Positions 51,701-60,638 of a stretch of DNA of 64,000 bases are shown piece after piece. The notes below the pieces were generated by a model. The model saw only the letters and a program-made list of their open reading frames with translations. It was not told where the DNA came from and did no database searches. The DNA comes from Archangium violaceum (GTDB lineage: Bacteria > Myxococcota > Myxococcia > Myxococcales > Myxococcaceae). Both the position numbers and the translations under genes were made by a program. The stretch covers positions 12,196,001 through 12,260,000 of the forward strand of contig NZ_CP069396.1 in the NCBI RefSeq assembly GCF_016887565.1, given 5' to 3'. How positions within the stretch are numbered: position 1 is the stretch's first letter; each line of letters starts with the position of its first letter.

Positions 51701-51802
51701 CATGAACGGCCGGAAGGGCCCGGGGAATGTCAGACCGTCCTCGTAAAACACCTCTCACACGACGACGAAAGAGGTCGTCTGTCCCAGGGAAGGAACCAAT
51801 CC

Positions 51803-52855
51803 ATGATGAAGATGCGTGAGCTCCTGACGGGAGCACTGGCGGGTATTGCCCTGACGCTGGCGGGGTGCGCTCCAGAGGAAGCGAAGACGCCCTCCGGCGA
51901 TGGACTGATGAGCGTGGCGGTGCGAGGCCTGTCCGCGGGACAGATCACCCAGATGATCCTCACCGCGCAGCCGGCCAACGTCTCCAAGTCGCTCATCCTC
52001 GACCCGAACACGGGCGTCTTCGGAGGCCTGCTGGTGCTGCCCTCGGGCACCCATACCCTGACGGCCACGGGCTACGGCGTGGACCCCACCGTCGTGGTGG
52101 CGTCTGGCACCGGCACGGTGACCGTCACGCCCAACACCACGACCCCGGTCGCCCTGCGCATCTACGACCAGACGGCCATGCAGGGGCAGCAGGACATCGC
52201 GCCCATGCTCCGCTCGATGTCGGCGTCCAAGGCGGACCTGGTGGTCAACGAGCCCATCACCGTCTCGGTGGACGCGGTGGACCTGGATGGAGACGCGCTG
52301 GCATACGCCTGGACGAGCGACTGCCCGTCCGGCTCCTTCGCGGACCCGTCCGCCGCCATCACCACCTGGAAGAGCAGCGCTCCGGCCTCCTGCACCCTCC
52401 AGGTGAGCGTGACATCCCGGGACATCACCCTCCACGAGACCGTGCCCGTGCTGGTCTACTCGGCTCCGGGCGGAGGTGGTGAGGGCGGTGTCCAGGTGGC
52501 CGGCGAATACGTCCCCCGTCCCCACGTCGACTCCCTGTACATGAGAGGGCCGGGCGTCTATCAGAGCGTGAGTCGCGGGGACTATCTGGCCAACTTCGTG
52601 CCCGCGTCCGCGGGCCAGCAGTACACCCTCGAATTGAGCGTGGGCTTCGACACGTACTTCGGCACGTTCGACGCGGGAGTCCAGACCGACTGCGGCACCC
52701 TGGTGAAGCAGTACGACTCCTGCGGAAGCGGGGGCTACTGCTACGTCACCTACCTCTGGACGGCACCCGCCGCGGGCTCCGCGTGCAAGCTGACCGCGAC
52801 CGCCGCCAACGGCAGCCTCGTCGACAGGTTCTCCGCTGGAATCTTCGTGAAGTAG
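51803..52855 (+). CDS. Lipoprotein with Ig/PKD-like domain
   Basis: A 350-residue lipoprotein ([21 protein letters not shown], Cys about 22). The mature part reads as beta-sandwich: an N-terminal region of about 100 residues ([17 protein letters not shown]), a PKD/cadherin-like domain around residues 150-215 ([20 protein letters not shown]), and a C-terminal domain with paired Cys ([11 protein letters not shown]). It is probably a surface or periplasmic binding protein. AAGGAA lies ahead of the ATG. Neighbouring genes give no hint; it is divergent from the ABA4-like operon and not coupled to the dehydrogenase downstream. Confidence 0.82.
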   Translation: MMKMRELLTGALAGIALTLAGCAPEEAKTPSGDGLMSVAVRGLSAGQITQMILTAQPANVSKSLILDPNTGVFGGLLVLPSGTHTLTATGYGVDPTVVVASGTGTVTVTPNTTTPVALRIYDQTAMQGQQDIAPMLRSMSASKADLVVNEPITVSVDAVDLDGDALAYAWTSDCPSGSFADPSAAITTWKSSAPASCTLQVSVTSRDITLHETVPVLVYSAPGGGGEGGVQVAGEYVPRPHVDSLYMRGPGVYQSVSRGDYLANFVPASAGQQYTLELSVGFDTYFGTFDAGVQTDCGTLVKQYDSCGSGGYCYVTYLWTAPAAGSACKLTATAANGSLVDRFSAGIFVK

Positions 52856-53072
52856 GCGCTCGATGCGGCCGGGTGGGCCTCGGGAGACCGGGGCTCACTT
52901 GGCGTCCCGGCCCGGGCATGGGAATGGGACTCCAGGTGTTCCCGGGGGGTGCGCTGACGGATTTCGAACGTTCGCGTGCGCATTCCCCGCCATGACGCGG
53001 AGCGGCACCTGCCTATCCTCGGTGCCCTCTCCCCTGTCGTTGCCAGAACACCCACCCACCGCCGAGGTCCGA

Positions 53073-54602
53073 ATGTCGTCGACCGTCTACGAAGCTCCGG
53101 GTCAGAAGGGCAGCAAGGTGCAGTACCTCCCCCGCTACGGGAACTACATCGGCGGGGAGTTCGTGCCCCCCGTGAAGGGGCAATACTTCGAGAACATCAC
53201 CCCGGTGACGGGCAAGCCGTTCTGTGAGGTCCCGCGCTCCACCGCCGAGGACGTCGAGAAGGCGCTCGACGCCGCCCACAAGGCCAAGGCCGCCTGGGGC
53301 CGCACCTCGCCCACCGCGCGCGCGGACATCCTCAATAAAATCGCCGACCGGATGCAGGCCAACCTGGAGATGCTCGCCGTCTCCGAGACGTGGGACAACG
53401 GCAAGCCCATCCGCGAGACGCTCGCCGCGGACCTGCCCCTGGCCATCGACCACTTCCGCTACTTCGCCGGCTGCCTGCGCGCCCAGGAGGGAAGCCTCTC
53501 GGAGCTCGACGAGCACACCGTCGCGTACCACTTCCACGAGCCGCTGGGCGTGGTGGCGCAGATCATTCCCTGGAACTTCCCGCTGCTGATGGCGGCGTGG
53601 AAGCTGGCCCCCGCCCTGGCCGCCGGCAACTGCGTGGTGCTCAAGCCCGCCGAGCAGACGCCCGTCACCATCCTCAAGTTCGCGGAGCTGGTGGGCGACC
53701 TGCTGCCCCCCGGCGTGCTGAACATCGTCAACGGCTTCGGCATCGAGGCCGGCAAGCCCCTGGCCAGCAACAAGCGCGTGGCCAAGGTGGCCTTCACCGG
53801 TGAGACGACCACGGGCCGCCTCATCATGCAGTACGCCTCGGAGAACCTCATCCCCGTGACGCTGGAGCTGGGCGGCAAGTCGCCCAACATCTTCTTCGCG
53901 GACGTGTTCGCGCAGAACGATGACTTCGCGCAGAAGTCGCTCGAGGGCTTCGCCATGTTCGCCCTCAACCAGGGCGAGGTGTGCACCTGCCCCTCGCGCG
54001 CCCTCGTGCAGGAGCGCTTCTACGAGGAGTTCATGCAGAAGGCCATCGAGCGCACCAGGCGCATCGTCCAGGGCAACCCGCTCGACACGAGCACGATGAT
54101 CGGCGCGCAGGCCTCCAACGACCAGCTGGAGAAGATCCTCTCGTACATCGACATCGGCAAGCAGGAGGGCGCGAAGGTGCTCACCGGTGGCCGGCGGGCG
54201 AACCTGTCCGGGGCGCTGGCGGAGGGCTACTACGTGGAGCCCACGATCTTCGAGGGCCACAACAAGATGCGCATCTTCCAGGAGGAGATCTTCGGCCCGG
54301 TGGTGTCGGTGACGAAGTTCAAGGACGCGGAGGACGCGCTGGCGATGGCCAACGAGACGCTGTACGGCCTGGGCGCGGGCGTGTGGTCGCGTGACACGCA
54401 CACGGCGTACCGCATGGGCCGAGGCATCCAGGCGGGCCGCGTGTGGGTGAACTGCTACCACCTGTACCCGGCGCACGCGGCGTTCGGCGGCTACAAGCAG
54501 TCGGGCATTGGCCGCGAGACGCACAAGATGATGCTGTCGCACTACCAGCAGACGAAGAACATGCTGGTGAGCTACGACCCGAAGCCGATGGGCTTCTTCT
54601 AG
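53073..54602 (+). CDS. NAD-dependent (acet)aldehyde dehydrogenase, ExaC/AdhB type
   Basis: A 509-residue aldehyde dehydrogenase of the usual length. The Rossmann pattern ([20 protein letters not shown]), catalytic Glu in LELGGKSPN and catalytic Cys in [11 protein letters not shown] are all present. The opening [21 protein letters not shown]-type stretch is that of acetaldehyde dehydrogenases of the ExaC/AcoD group. The product oxidises an aldehyde to the acid with NAD in the cytoplasm, typically in ethanol or acetoin use. The DUF779 gene downstream is a known companion. The upstream ATGs lack a ribosome site; the ATG at 53073 matches the family start. Confidence 0.95.
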   Translation: MSSTVYEAPGQKGSKVQYLPRYGNYIGGEFVPPVKGQYFENITPVTGKPFCEVPRSTAEDVEKALDAAHKAKAAWGRTSPTARADILNKIADRMQANLEMLAVSETWDNGKPIRETLAADLPLAIDHFRYFAGCLRAQEGSLSELDEHTVAYHFHEPLGVVAQIIPWNFPLLMAAWKLAPALAAGNCVVLKPAEQTPVTILKFAELVGDLLPPGVLNIVNGFGIEAGKPLASNKRVAKVAFTGETTTGRLIMQYASENLIPVTLELGGKSPNIFFADVFAQNDDFAQKSLEGFAMFALNQGEVCTCPSRALVQERFYEEFMQKAIERTRRIVQGNPLDTSTMIGAQASNDQLEKILSYIDIGKQEGAKVLTGGRRANLSGALAEGYYVEPTIFEGHNKMRIFQEEIFGPVVSVTKFKDAEDALAMANETLYGLGAGVWSRDTHTAYRMGRGIQAGRVWVNCYHLYPAHAAFGGYKQSGIGRETHKMMLSHYQQTKNMLVSYDPKPMGFF

Positions 54603-54630
54603 GCCGTCCCAGGTTGAACCCGTGGCAAGC

Positions 54631-54665
54631 CCCCTCTCCCCCCGGGAGAGGGGTGGGGTGAGGGT
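54631..54665. repeat. Palindromic intergenic repeat (REP-like), copy 1
   Basis: CCCCTCTCCC and GGGAGAGGGG form a 10-base stem, followed by TGGGGTGAGGG. A close copy lies at 60513-60545. Its final GAGGG is seven bases before the ATG at 54672 and probably serves as ribosome binding site for the DUF779 gene. Confidence 0.7.
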
Positions 54666-54671
54666 ATTACG

Positions 54672-55064
54672 ATGACCGTGGATCGCGTCTCCGTCACACC
54701 CACCGCCGATGCCCTGCTGCGCAAGCTGCAGGGCATTCACGGTCCGCTGCTCTTCCACCAATCGGGAGGGTGCTGCGACGGCAGCGCGCCGATGTGCTTC
54801 CCGAGGGGCGAGTTCCGGGTGGGCCAGGAGGACGTGTTCCTGGGCACCATCGTGGACACGCCCTTCTACATCAGCGGTCCGCAGTTCGAATACTGGCAGC
54901 ACACGCACCTGACGATCGACGTGGTGAAGGGGCGCGGGAGCGGCTTCTCGGTGGAGGCGCCCGAGGGCGTGCGCTTCCTCATCCGCTCGCGCGTCTTCAC
55001 CGACGACGAACACTACACACTCCAGAAGGCGGGCCCGCCGCCGCGCGGGCCCCAGCACGGCTGA
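54672..55064 (+). CDS. DUF779 protein, companion of acetaldehyde dehydrogenase
   Basis: A 130-residue protein of the DUF779 family, recognised from HQSGGCCDGSAPMCFPRGEF (29-48) with its Cys-Cys and later Cys. Members almost always accompany an aldehyde dehydrogenase such as the one ending 69 bases upstream; the function is not known, although a metal or redox role through the cysteines is likely. There is no membrane segment. The only credible ribosome binding site comes from the end of the REP-like repeat. Its stop is three bases from that of the convergent lipoprotein gene. Confidence 0.92.
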   Translation: MTVDRVSVTPTADALLRKLQGIHGPLLFHQSGGCCDGSAPMCFPRGEFRVGQEDVFLGTIVDTPFYISGPQFEYWQHTHLTIDVVKGRGSGFSVEAPEGVRFLIRSRVFTDDEHYTLQKAGPPPRGPQHG

Positions 55065-55067
55065 GCC

Positions 55068-56492
55068 TCAGAGCTTGTAGAGGCCGAGTCCCACCCAGGG
55101 CAGCGGCAGGGGCGTGCCGCCGTGTTTCTGGGTCGGCGGCAGGTACACCCAGAGCGCCGCGACGTCGAGGCGCACGCGCAGCCGGTCCAAGGCCACCGGC
55201 CCGCGAGGCGCGTCGGCGCCCAGCAGCCAGCGCACGCCCGTGGTGCCGAACGAGTCGCTGAAGGGCTTGCGCGGGAAGAACTCCACCGCGAGCTCGCTGT
55301 GAGGCCCGAGCACGTACTGCGCGCCCACGAAGGCCTGCACCTGGGTGGGAATGCGGGGAAGCGAGGTGCTCGTCCCGCCACCGGTTCCCCCGGCGTCGTC
55401 GCCTCCCGCGCCCGCGACGCCCACCGTGATGGCGGCCTTCTGCGGAATGAAGTGGTGGTTGTCGAGCACGTAGGCGCCCGCGGTGAGCTGGAAGTCGCCG
55501 AAGTGCTTCGCCGCCACGACGCTGAAGAGGTTGAACTGGAGGTTGGCTCCGGCGGCCCCCGCGGCGCCGGCACCGGCCACGCCGTTGCCCAGGAGCACGA
55601 TGCCCGCGCCCCCCACCGCTCCCGCGAAGACGTTGAGGAAGTCATAGGAGGCGGCCACGCCCGGCAGGTAGCGCGACTCGTCGAGCAGCTTCACCTTGAG
55701 GCCCAGGTCGAAGGCGCCGAGCACTCCGACGCCCGCCGCGCCCGCGCCGCCCACCGCGTGGATGAGGTAGAGGGGCACGCCCGTCGCCAGCGGGATGGGC
55801 AGGCCTCCGCCCCACACGTCGAACTGCACGCGCCGCCCCAGCCCCACGCCCGCGCGGAAGAGCAGGAGCTCGTCGTTGCTCACCACCACCTCGCCGGGCT
55901 CCAGCGTGAGCGCCGTGGGCGTGAGGAACATCCGCTCGTCCGCCGCGCGGCGGGTGACGAAGTCCTCGCGCCGGAAGTCCATCTCCCGGCCGAGCGCCTC
56001 GCCCGCCTCGCGGCCCGCGCGAGGCGCCAGCGAGGACGGCTCACCCGCCGACTCCCACCGCACCAGGCCCAGCCGCCGCGCTCCCTCGGGCGACAGCAGC
56101 GTGCCCTCGAGGGCCAGACGCCCGCTCGACTTCGCCAGCCCCGTGAGCCCGAACGCCGTCCGCGCCTGCACGGCGACGCGCTCGGAGGTCGAGGAGGCCG
56201 CGGTCTCGGGCGAGACGGCCTCCACGACGCGCAGCTCCAGCTTCAAGGGCTCGCCCGTCGCGTCCACGGGCCGGCCGGCCCGGGCCTCCACCGCGCTCTG
56301 GAAGGACTCGCGCAGCTGCTGCCTCGTGGCCTCGGGCACCTCGCCCGTCACCTCCACCGACACGCCACGCGCCTCCGCGTAGCCTCCGAGCGCGTCCACC
56401 TTCACCTGCCGCACGCTGCCCAGCACGCAGCCGGTGAGCGGCAGCGCGAGGCCTACGGCGAGCCACCGCCAATCCATCTTCCGTGTCTTCAA
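55068..56492 (-). CDS. Outer-membrane lipoprotein, Gly/Ala-rich, unknown function
   Basis: A 474-residue lipoprotein. I chose a TTG at 56492 because GGGAGGGGG lies six bases before it and supplies the basic start (MKTRKMDWRW) of the lipobox signal ending LALPLTGC; the ATG at 56477 has a poor site. The first 200 residues look like a mixed alpha/beta periplasmic domain; the rest contains Gly/Ala-rich strands (GGAGAAGVGVLGAFDLGLKV) and a C-terminal part resembling a small beta-barrel (QVQAFVGAQYVLGPHSELAV). No family is recognised. It is transcribed after the histidine kinase operon on the same strand, 119 bases away. Confidence 0.78.
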   Translation of the reverse strand: MKTRKMDWRWLAVGLALPLTGCVLGSVRQVKVDALGGYAEARGVSVEVTGEVPEATRQQLRESFQSAVEARAGRPVDATGEPLKLELRVVEAVSPETAASSTSERVAVQARTAFGLTGLAKSSGRLALEGTLLSPEGARRLGLVRWESAGEPSSLAPRAGREAGEALGREMDFRREDFVTRRAADERMFLTPTALTLEPGEVVVSNDELLLFRAGVGLGRRVQFDVWGGGLPIPLATGVPLYLIHAVGGAGAAGVGVLGAFDLGLKVKLLDESRYLPGVAASYDFLNVFAGAVGGAGIVLLGNGVAGAGAAGAAGANLQFNLFSVVAAKHFGDFQLTAGAYVLDNHHFIPQKAAITVGVAGAGGDDAGGTGGGTSTSLPRIPTQVQAFVGAQYVLGPHSELAVEFFPRKPFSDSFGTTGVRWLLGADAPRGPVALDRLRVRLDVAALWVYLPPTQKHGGTPLPLPWVGLGLYKL

Positions 56493-56611
56493 CTGGAGCC
56501 CCCTCCCGCGAATCGCGGGGAACGGGCGCCATCCTGTTCCGGTCACGGGCGGGGAGTCACCTCCCCCACGGCCCTCGCCCGGGCGACACACCGCGGGTGC
56601 GTCCCGCCCGG

Positions 56612-57871
56612 CTACCGCACCGCTGGCAGTCGCACCTCGAAGGTACTGCCCTGGCGCTGCTCGGGGACCAGTGACACCGAGCCGCCGTGCCGCTCCACCA
56701 GCCGGCGGCACAGCGCCAGGCCCAGTCCCGTCCCGTTCGCCTTCCCCGTGACGAAGAGGTCGAAGAGCCGCTCGCGCACCTCCGGCGGCACTCCCGGCCC
56801 GTCGTCCTCCACGCGCACCCGCACCGCGCTCCCGTCCGCCTCCGCCGCCAGCCGAACCTCGCCCTCCACCTGCGCTTGCGCCGCGTTCTGCAGCAGGTTG
56901 GCGAACACCTGTCTCAGCCTCCCCGCGTCCCCCTCCACCGGCGGCAGCTCCGCGAAGCTCCGGCGCACCTTCACCGCCGGGAACGCCGCCTCCGTGGCCC
57001 TCGCCGCCTCCTCCAATACCTCCGACAGCGCCACCCGCTGCGCCGCCAGCGGCCGGTCCGCGCTCAGGTCCAGCAGGTCCTCCGTCAGCCGGCGCAGCCG
57101 CTCCACCTCGCCCAGCACGTCCTCCAGCGCCTCCTTGTCCCGCTCCGACAGCTTCGCCCCGCTGCGCTCGCGCATCAGCTCCACCGTGCCGCGGATGACC
57201 CCCAGCGGGTTGCGGATTTCATGCGCCGCCATCGCCGCCATCTTCGTCAGCACCTCGCCGCGTACCGCCTTCGCCGCCGCCTCGTGCCGCGCCCGCTCGT
57301 CTCGCAGCCACCTCGCCGCCACCAGCGCCAGCGCCAGCGCGCCCACCGCCGACAGCGCCACCCCACCCCACAGCGCATGCCGCAGCGTCTCGCGCGCACT
57401 CGAGAAGGCCCGCCCCGCCTCCAGCACCAGCACCGACTCCACCTCCCCTCCGGCCCCTCGCACCGGGAAGTAGCCCACCGTCACCTGGAGGTCTCCCAGC
57501 GCGTAGCCCGGCCCCACCCGCGTCTGTCCCGCGAGCGCCGCCTCCACGCCCTCCGGCTCCGTGCGCAGCAGGTCCACCCTCCGCCGCGCCGGCCCCGTCG
57601 CGTCCGCGGGCACCGCCAGCTTCCGGTCCACCACGTACACGCCATCCAGCGCGTTGGCGCGCATCAGCGCTTCCAGCCGCTCGGGCGTGGGCGGCGTGTC
57701 TCCCAGCAGCAGCGCCGCGGACTCACCCGCGCCTCTCAGCCGCGCGTCCAGCGACTGCTCCAGCGCCGTGCTGCCCGCGCGGTGGAGCGCCAGGGTCGCC
57801 GCGAGCGCTCCCACCAGCCCGAGCGTCGCGAGCCCCAGCGGTCCCAGCGCACGCGAGCCGAGCCCCGCCAT
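56612..57871 (-). CDS. Orphan sensor histidine kinase
   Basis: A 419-residue membrane kinase. Two hydrophobic segments (about 10-28 and 167-187) flank a periplasmic sensor of about 135 residues. HisKA has His 217 in AHEIRNPLG; the HATPase domain has the N box LLQNAAQA, the G1 box DDGPGVPP and the G2 box GTGLGLAL. All catalytic motifs are intact. The ATG overlaps the upstream gene by one base (TGATG). No response regulator is next to it, which is common in myxobacteria; the NtrC-type regulator at 36085 is the nearest candidate partner. Confidence 0.93.
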   Translation of the reverse strand: MAGLGSRALGPLGLATLGLVGALAATLALHRAGSTALEQSLDARLRGAGESAALLLGDTPPTPERLEALMRANALDGVYVVDRKLAVPADATGPARRRVDLLRTEPEGVEAALAGQTRVGPGYALGDLQVTVGYFPVRGAGGEVESVLVLEAGRAFSSARETLRHALWGGVALSAVGALALALVAARWLRDERARHEAAAKAVRGEVLTKMAAMAAHEIRNPLGVIRGTVELMRERSGAKLSERDKEALEDVLGEVERLRRLTEDLLDLSADRPLAAQRVALSEVLEEAARATEAAFPAVKVRRSFAELPPVEGDAGRLRQVFANLLQNAAQAQVEGEVRLAAEADGSAVRVRVEDDGPGVPPEVRERLFDLFVTGKANGTGLGLALCRRLVERHGGSVSLVPEQRQGSTFEVRLPAVR

Positions 57872-59238
57872 CAGTACAACCCCCGGGACCACACCAGCCC
57901 CAGTCCACCGACGAAACGGCCATAGGAGAGCTCGGCGACGTTGGAGGACGCGCCGCGCCAGCCCACCGAGGCCTGGAGGCTCCAGCTCGCCGCCACGTCC
58001 CACTCCACCAGCGCCCCCGCGTCGAAGTAGCCGTCCTCGCGGCGAGCCCCCAACGGGTTGTCGAAGTTCTGGTAGCCGCGAAGGGTATAGCCCGCCTCGG
58101 CCACGAAGCGCAGTCCGGGACGCGGGCGCAGGCGCACCTCCACGCGCGGGCCGTGCTCGAGGTAGCCGAGCGCCAGCTCATAGGTGCGCAGGTAGGCGCC
58201 GTACCAGCCCGCCGAGAGGGTGAGGGACTCGACGGGGCTCCACTCCGCGTCCAGCCGCGCCGTGCTCCGCCACCCGGCATAGTCGGCGTACACCGCGTCC
58301 TGGAAGTCCTCGCGGCGTACGGCCCACGAGCCGTCCAGCACCACCGGCCCCACCGGCGCACGCGCGGCCACCTGCAACCGGTGCGTGAGCAGATAGGGCG
58401 TCCCCCCGAGCGCCAGGAAGTCGAAGCCATACTCCGCGGTCAGTTGCAGCGCCGGGCCCAGGTGCGCCCAGCCCAGCGCGCCCCCGGCGCCTCCCAGGTC
58501 GAAGCCGCGCAGTCGCAGGTGGCCCCGGTAGCTTCCGGAGACGCGCGCGTACGGGCCCCTCTGTCCCCAGGGGCGCAGGCGCAGCTCCGCGAGCCCCGTG
58601 CCCACTCCGTCCGCGCTCCCGCCCTGCCGCCGCGTCCCATCCGGCGCGAGGTCCACGTTGGAGTCGTACTCGCTGCCCAGCCGCACCGAGAGCGCCACCC
58701 GCCCCTCGCGCGCGGCCTGCAGGCGCAGCGCCTCGGCCCTCCTCGCGAGCCCCGCGTCCGACGAGGCCGCCGCCGCATCGAAGAAGGAGCCCGCCTCGCT
58801 CGCGCGGCCCTCGCGCAGCGCGAGCACCCCGAGGAAGAAGGAGGCCGTGTCCACCAGCTCCGGCGCGAGGAGCGCCTCCTGGAAAGCAGCCGCCGCGGCC
58901 TCGTCCTCCCCGCGCTCGAAGAGGGAGAGGCCGGAGAGCAGCGACGCCGCCGCCTCGTCCTCTCGAGCCGACGTGTCCTCCGCCGGCTCGGGCTGGAACG
59001 AGGGCGTCTGGCGGCAGAGTGACTCGAGGGCCGCCAGGGCCCGGGCATTGCGCGGCTCCCTGCGCAGCACCTCGCGCCAGGCGACGAGCGCCGTGTCTCT
59101 GTCTCCCGCGGCCTGCTCGGCCTCGGCCACCTCCATATAAGGAGCGGCGGCGGCCGGGTCCGGAGAGGACTCTGGCACCACCGGTCCGCAGAGGCCGGGC
59201 TCGGCGAGCAGCGCGGCCACGAGCAGACCCGGACTCAC
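57871..59238 (-). CDS. TPR plus beta-barrel outer-membrane protein
   Basis: A 455-residue protein. The first 190 residues hold TPR-like helices (AEAEQAAGDRDTALVAWREV and FFLGVLALREGRASEAGSFF). The rest is a run of amphipathic strands (SVRLGSEYDSNVDLAPDG, QLTAEYGFDFLALGG, LEHGPRVEVRLRPRPGLRFV) ending in GGLGLVWSRGLY, as expected for an outer-membrane barrel with C-terminal aromatic residue. The start is a GTG whose first base overlaps the previous stop (GTGA, four bases). Its place between a TPR protein and a histidine kinase suggests an envelope-sensing or export pathway. Confidence 0.82.
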   Translation of the reverse strand: MSPGLLVAALLAEPGLCGPVVPESSPDPAAAAPYMEVAEAEQAAGDRDTALVAWREVLRREPRNARALAALESLCRQTPSFQPEPAEDTSAREDEAAASLLSGLSLFERGEDEAAAAAFQEALLAPELVDTASFFLGVLALREGRASEAGSFFDAAAASSDAGLARRAEALRLQAAREGRVALSVRLGSEYDSNVDLAPDGTRRQGGSADGVGTGLAELRLRPWGQRGPYARVSGSYRGHLRLRGFDLGGAGGALGWAHLGPALQLTAEYGFDFLALGGTPYLLTHRLQVAARAPVGPVVLDGSWAVRREDFQDAVYADYAGWRSTARLDAEWSPVESLTLSAGWYGAYLRTYELALGYLEHGPRVEVRLRPRPGLRFVAEAGYTLRGYQNFDNPLGARREDGYFDAGALVEWDVAASWSLQASVGWRGASSNVAELSYGRFVGGLGLVWSRGLY

Positions 59239-59867
59239 GGGCTCCCCCAGCCGACGATGGGCGTGGGCACCTCGGACAGCGCCCCCAACCCGGCACGGGC
59301 CTCGGCGAGCCGGTGGCGGTCCGTGCGCCGCTCGGCCAACCGCGCCGCCTCCTCCAGGTAGCGCGCGGCGAGCACCGGACGCCGGGCCGTGCGGGCCTCG
59401 GCGGCGCGGGCGTGGTACCAGTCGATGGAGGCCGGCGTGGGCGCCGAGCGGAAGAGCGCGGAGATGTCCGAGCGCAGCTTGCGCACCTGCTCGCCGATGC
59501 GAGGCCCGGAGGCATCCCCCACCGCGTCCAGCAGCGTGTCGGCGCACAGGTACAGCTTCGCCTCGTAGCAGGCGAGCGCGTGGTAGTAGTCGAGCAGCGC
59601 GTCGCGAGCGTCCGGGGCGCTCCCGCGCGCGGCGGCGAAGGACTCGAGCGCCTCATCGGAGCGGCCGAGCTTCACCAGCGACGCGGCGATGTACCAGTCC
59701 GCCTCGCCGCCAGTGCCCAGACGCCGGGCTACCTTGAACTCGACCAGGGCGTTGGCGAAGCGGCCCTCGCGGAAGTGACGGGCGCCCTGGAGCAGGTGGG
59801 ACGTCGCATCCGGTGGAGCGGCGGCAGTGAGTGCGAGCACGGCAAGGCACAGCACGAGGTGCTTCAC
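59235..59867 (-). CDS. Exported TPR protein
   Basis: A 210-residue protein with an N-terminal signal (KHLVLCLAVLALTAAAPP) and three or more TPR-like helical pairs (LLQGARHFREGRFANALVEF, WYIAASLVKLGRSDEALESF). GTG start with AGAAGG upstream. It belongs to an operon of four genes read from 60357 to 56612, ending in the histidine kinase. TPR proteins usually scaffold complexes; the barrel protein that overlaps it downstream is the likely partner. Function is not otherwise evident. Confidence 0.83.
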   Translation of the reverse strand: MKHLVLCLAVLALTAAAPPDATSHLLQGARHFREGRFANALVEFKVARRLGTGGEADWYIAASLVKLGRSDEALESFAAARGSAPDARDALLDYYHALACYEAKLYLCADTLLDAVGDASGPRIGEQVRKLRSDISALFRSAPTPASIDWYHARAAEARTARRPVLAARYLEEAARLAERRTDRHRLAEARAGLGALSEVPTPIVGWGSP

Positions 59868-59880
59868 GCGAGGCCTTCTA

Positions 59881-60357
59881 TCACGGACGAAGGAGGGGGT
59901 CCGACCGCGAAGGCCGCCCGTTACCCGGGCTGTCGGGCTTGGAGTCCTTGTCCTTGCGCACCTTCTCCGCGCGGGAGCGGCCCGCGGCTTCCTGCGCCTC
60001 CGAGCCCCCGCCGGCCGCGCCCAATGCGGCGGAGCGAGCGGCCTTGATGCTGGCACCGGGAGGAGTGCGCTCGGACACGCGCGCGGCGCTCTCCGAGGCC
60101 TGGCCGCGGGCCTTCTCGGCGGCCTCACCGCGGGTGCGGGCCGCCGAGCTCCGGCGAGCACCATCCGTGGCGATCTCCCGGGCGGACTCAGCGCCGGGGG
60201 AGGCGGCCTCGGGCAACTGGGGGAGCTGTTCCGGGAGCGAGGCCTGCACCTCGAGCGCCTCGAGGAGGGCGGCGCGGGACGCCTCACGGCGTGGCATGTC
60301 CTCGGCGGTGGCGCCGGCGGCCCACAGGGAGATGGCGAGAATGAGGAGCCCGCGCAT
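59881..60357 (-). CDS. Small exported Ala/Arg/Ser-rich protein
   Basis: A 158-residue protein with a signal peptide (MRGLLILAISLWAAGATAED) and then a charged, low-complexity Ala/Arg/Glu/Ser region (SRAALLEALEVQASLPEQL early on, with GGGSEAQEAAGRSRAEK near the end). No fold or family is visible. It is the first gene of the operon that leads to the histidine kinase, 13 bases ahead of the TPR gene. The start at 60357 gives a clean signal peptide; longer in-frame starts run through the REP-like repeat and are unlikely. Confidence 0.65.
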   Translation of the reverse strand: MRGLLILAISLWAAGATAEDMPRREASRAALLEALEVQASLPEQLPQLPEAASPGAESAREIATDGARRSSAARTRGEAAEKARGQASESAARVSERTPPGASIKAARSAALGAAGGGSEAQEAAGRSRAEKVRKDKDSKPDSPGNGRPSRSDPLLRP

Positions 60358-60467
60358 GACCGTCTCCACGACACGCCCGGGAGGAGGGCGTGGGGAGAAG
60401 AGTAGCATTCCCCGTGCCCGGAGCCGGTTCCTCGGCGGACGAGAGTGTCGGGTGCCCGCGGCTGCCC

Positions 60468-60503
60468 CATCCGGTACACCCCTATGTACCATCCAGTACA
60501 CCC
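60468..60503. promoter_or_regulatory. Direct repeat 22 bases apart upstream of the histidine kinase operon
   Basis: CATCCGGTACACCC and CATCCAGTACACCC differ at one position and start 22 bases apart, about two helical turns, in the manner of paired activator sites. They lie 110-146 bases before the operon start and next to a REP-like repeat. Confidence 0.35.
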
Positions 60504-60512
60504 GTGCTCGGT

Positions 60513-60545
60513 CCCTCTCCCTCTGGGAGAGGGTCGGGGTGAGGG
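60513..60545. repeat. Palindromic intergenic repeat (REP-like), copy 2
   Basis: CCCTCTCCC and GGGAGAGGG form a 9-base stem with loop TCT, followed by TCGGGGTGAGGG. Close match to copy 1 at 54631-54665. Confidence 0.7.
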
Positions 60546-60638
60546 TCGTCCGTATCGGCCCCGCGCTCCATCGGTGGGCCTCCAGGCGACCAGACAAACC
60601 GGGACCGGAAGCACCAGACGGCTACACTGCGCCGCGCC

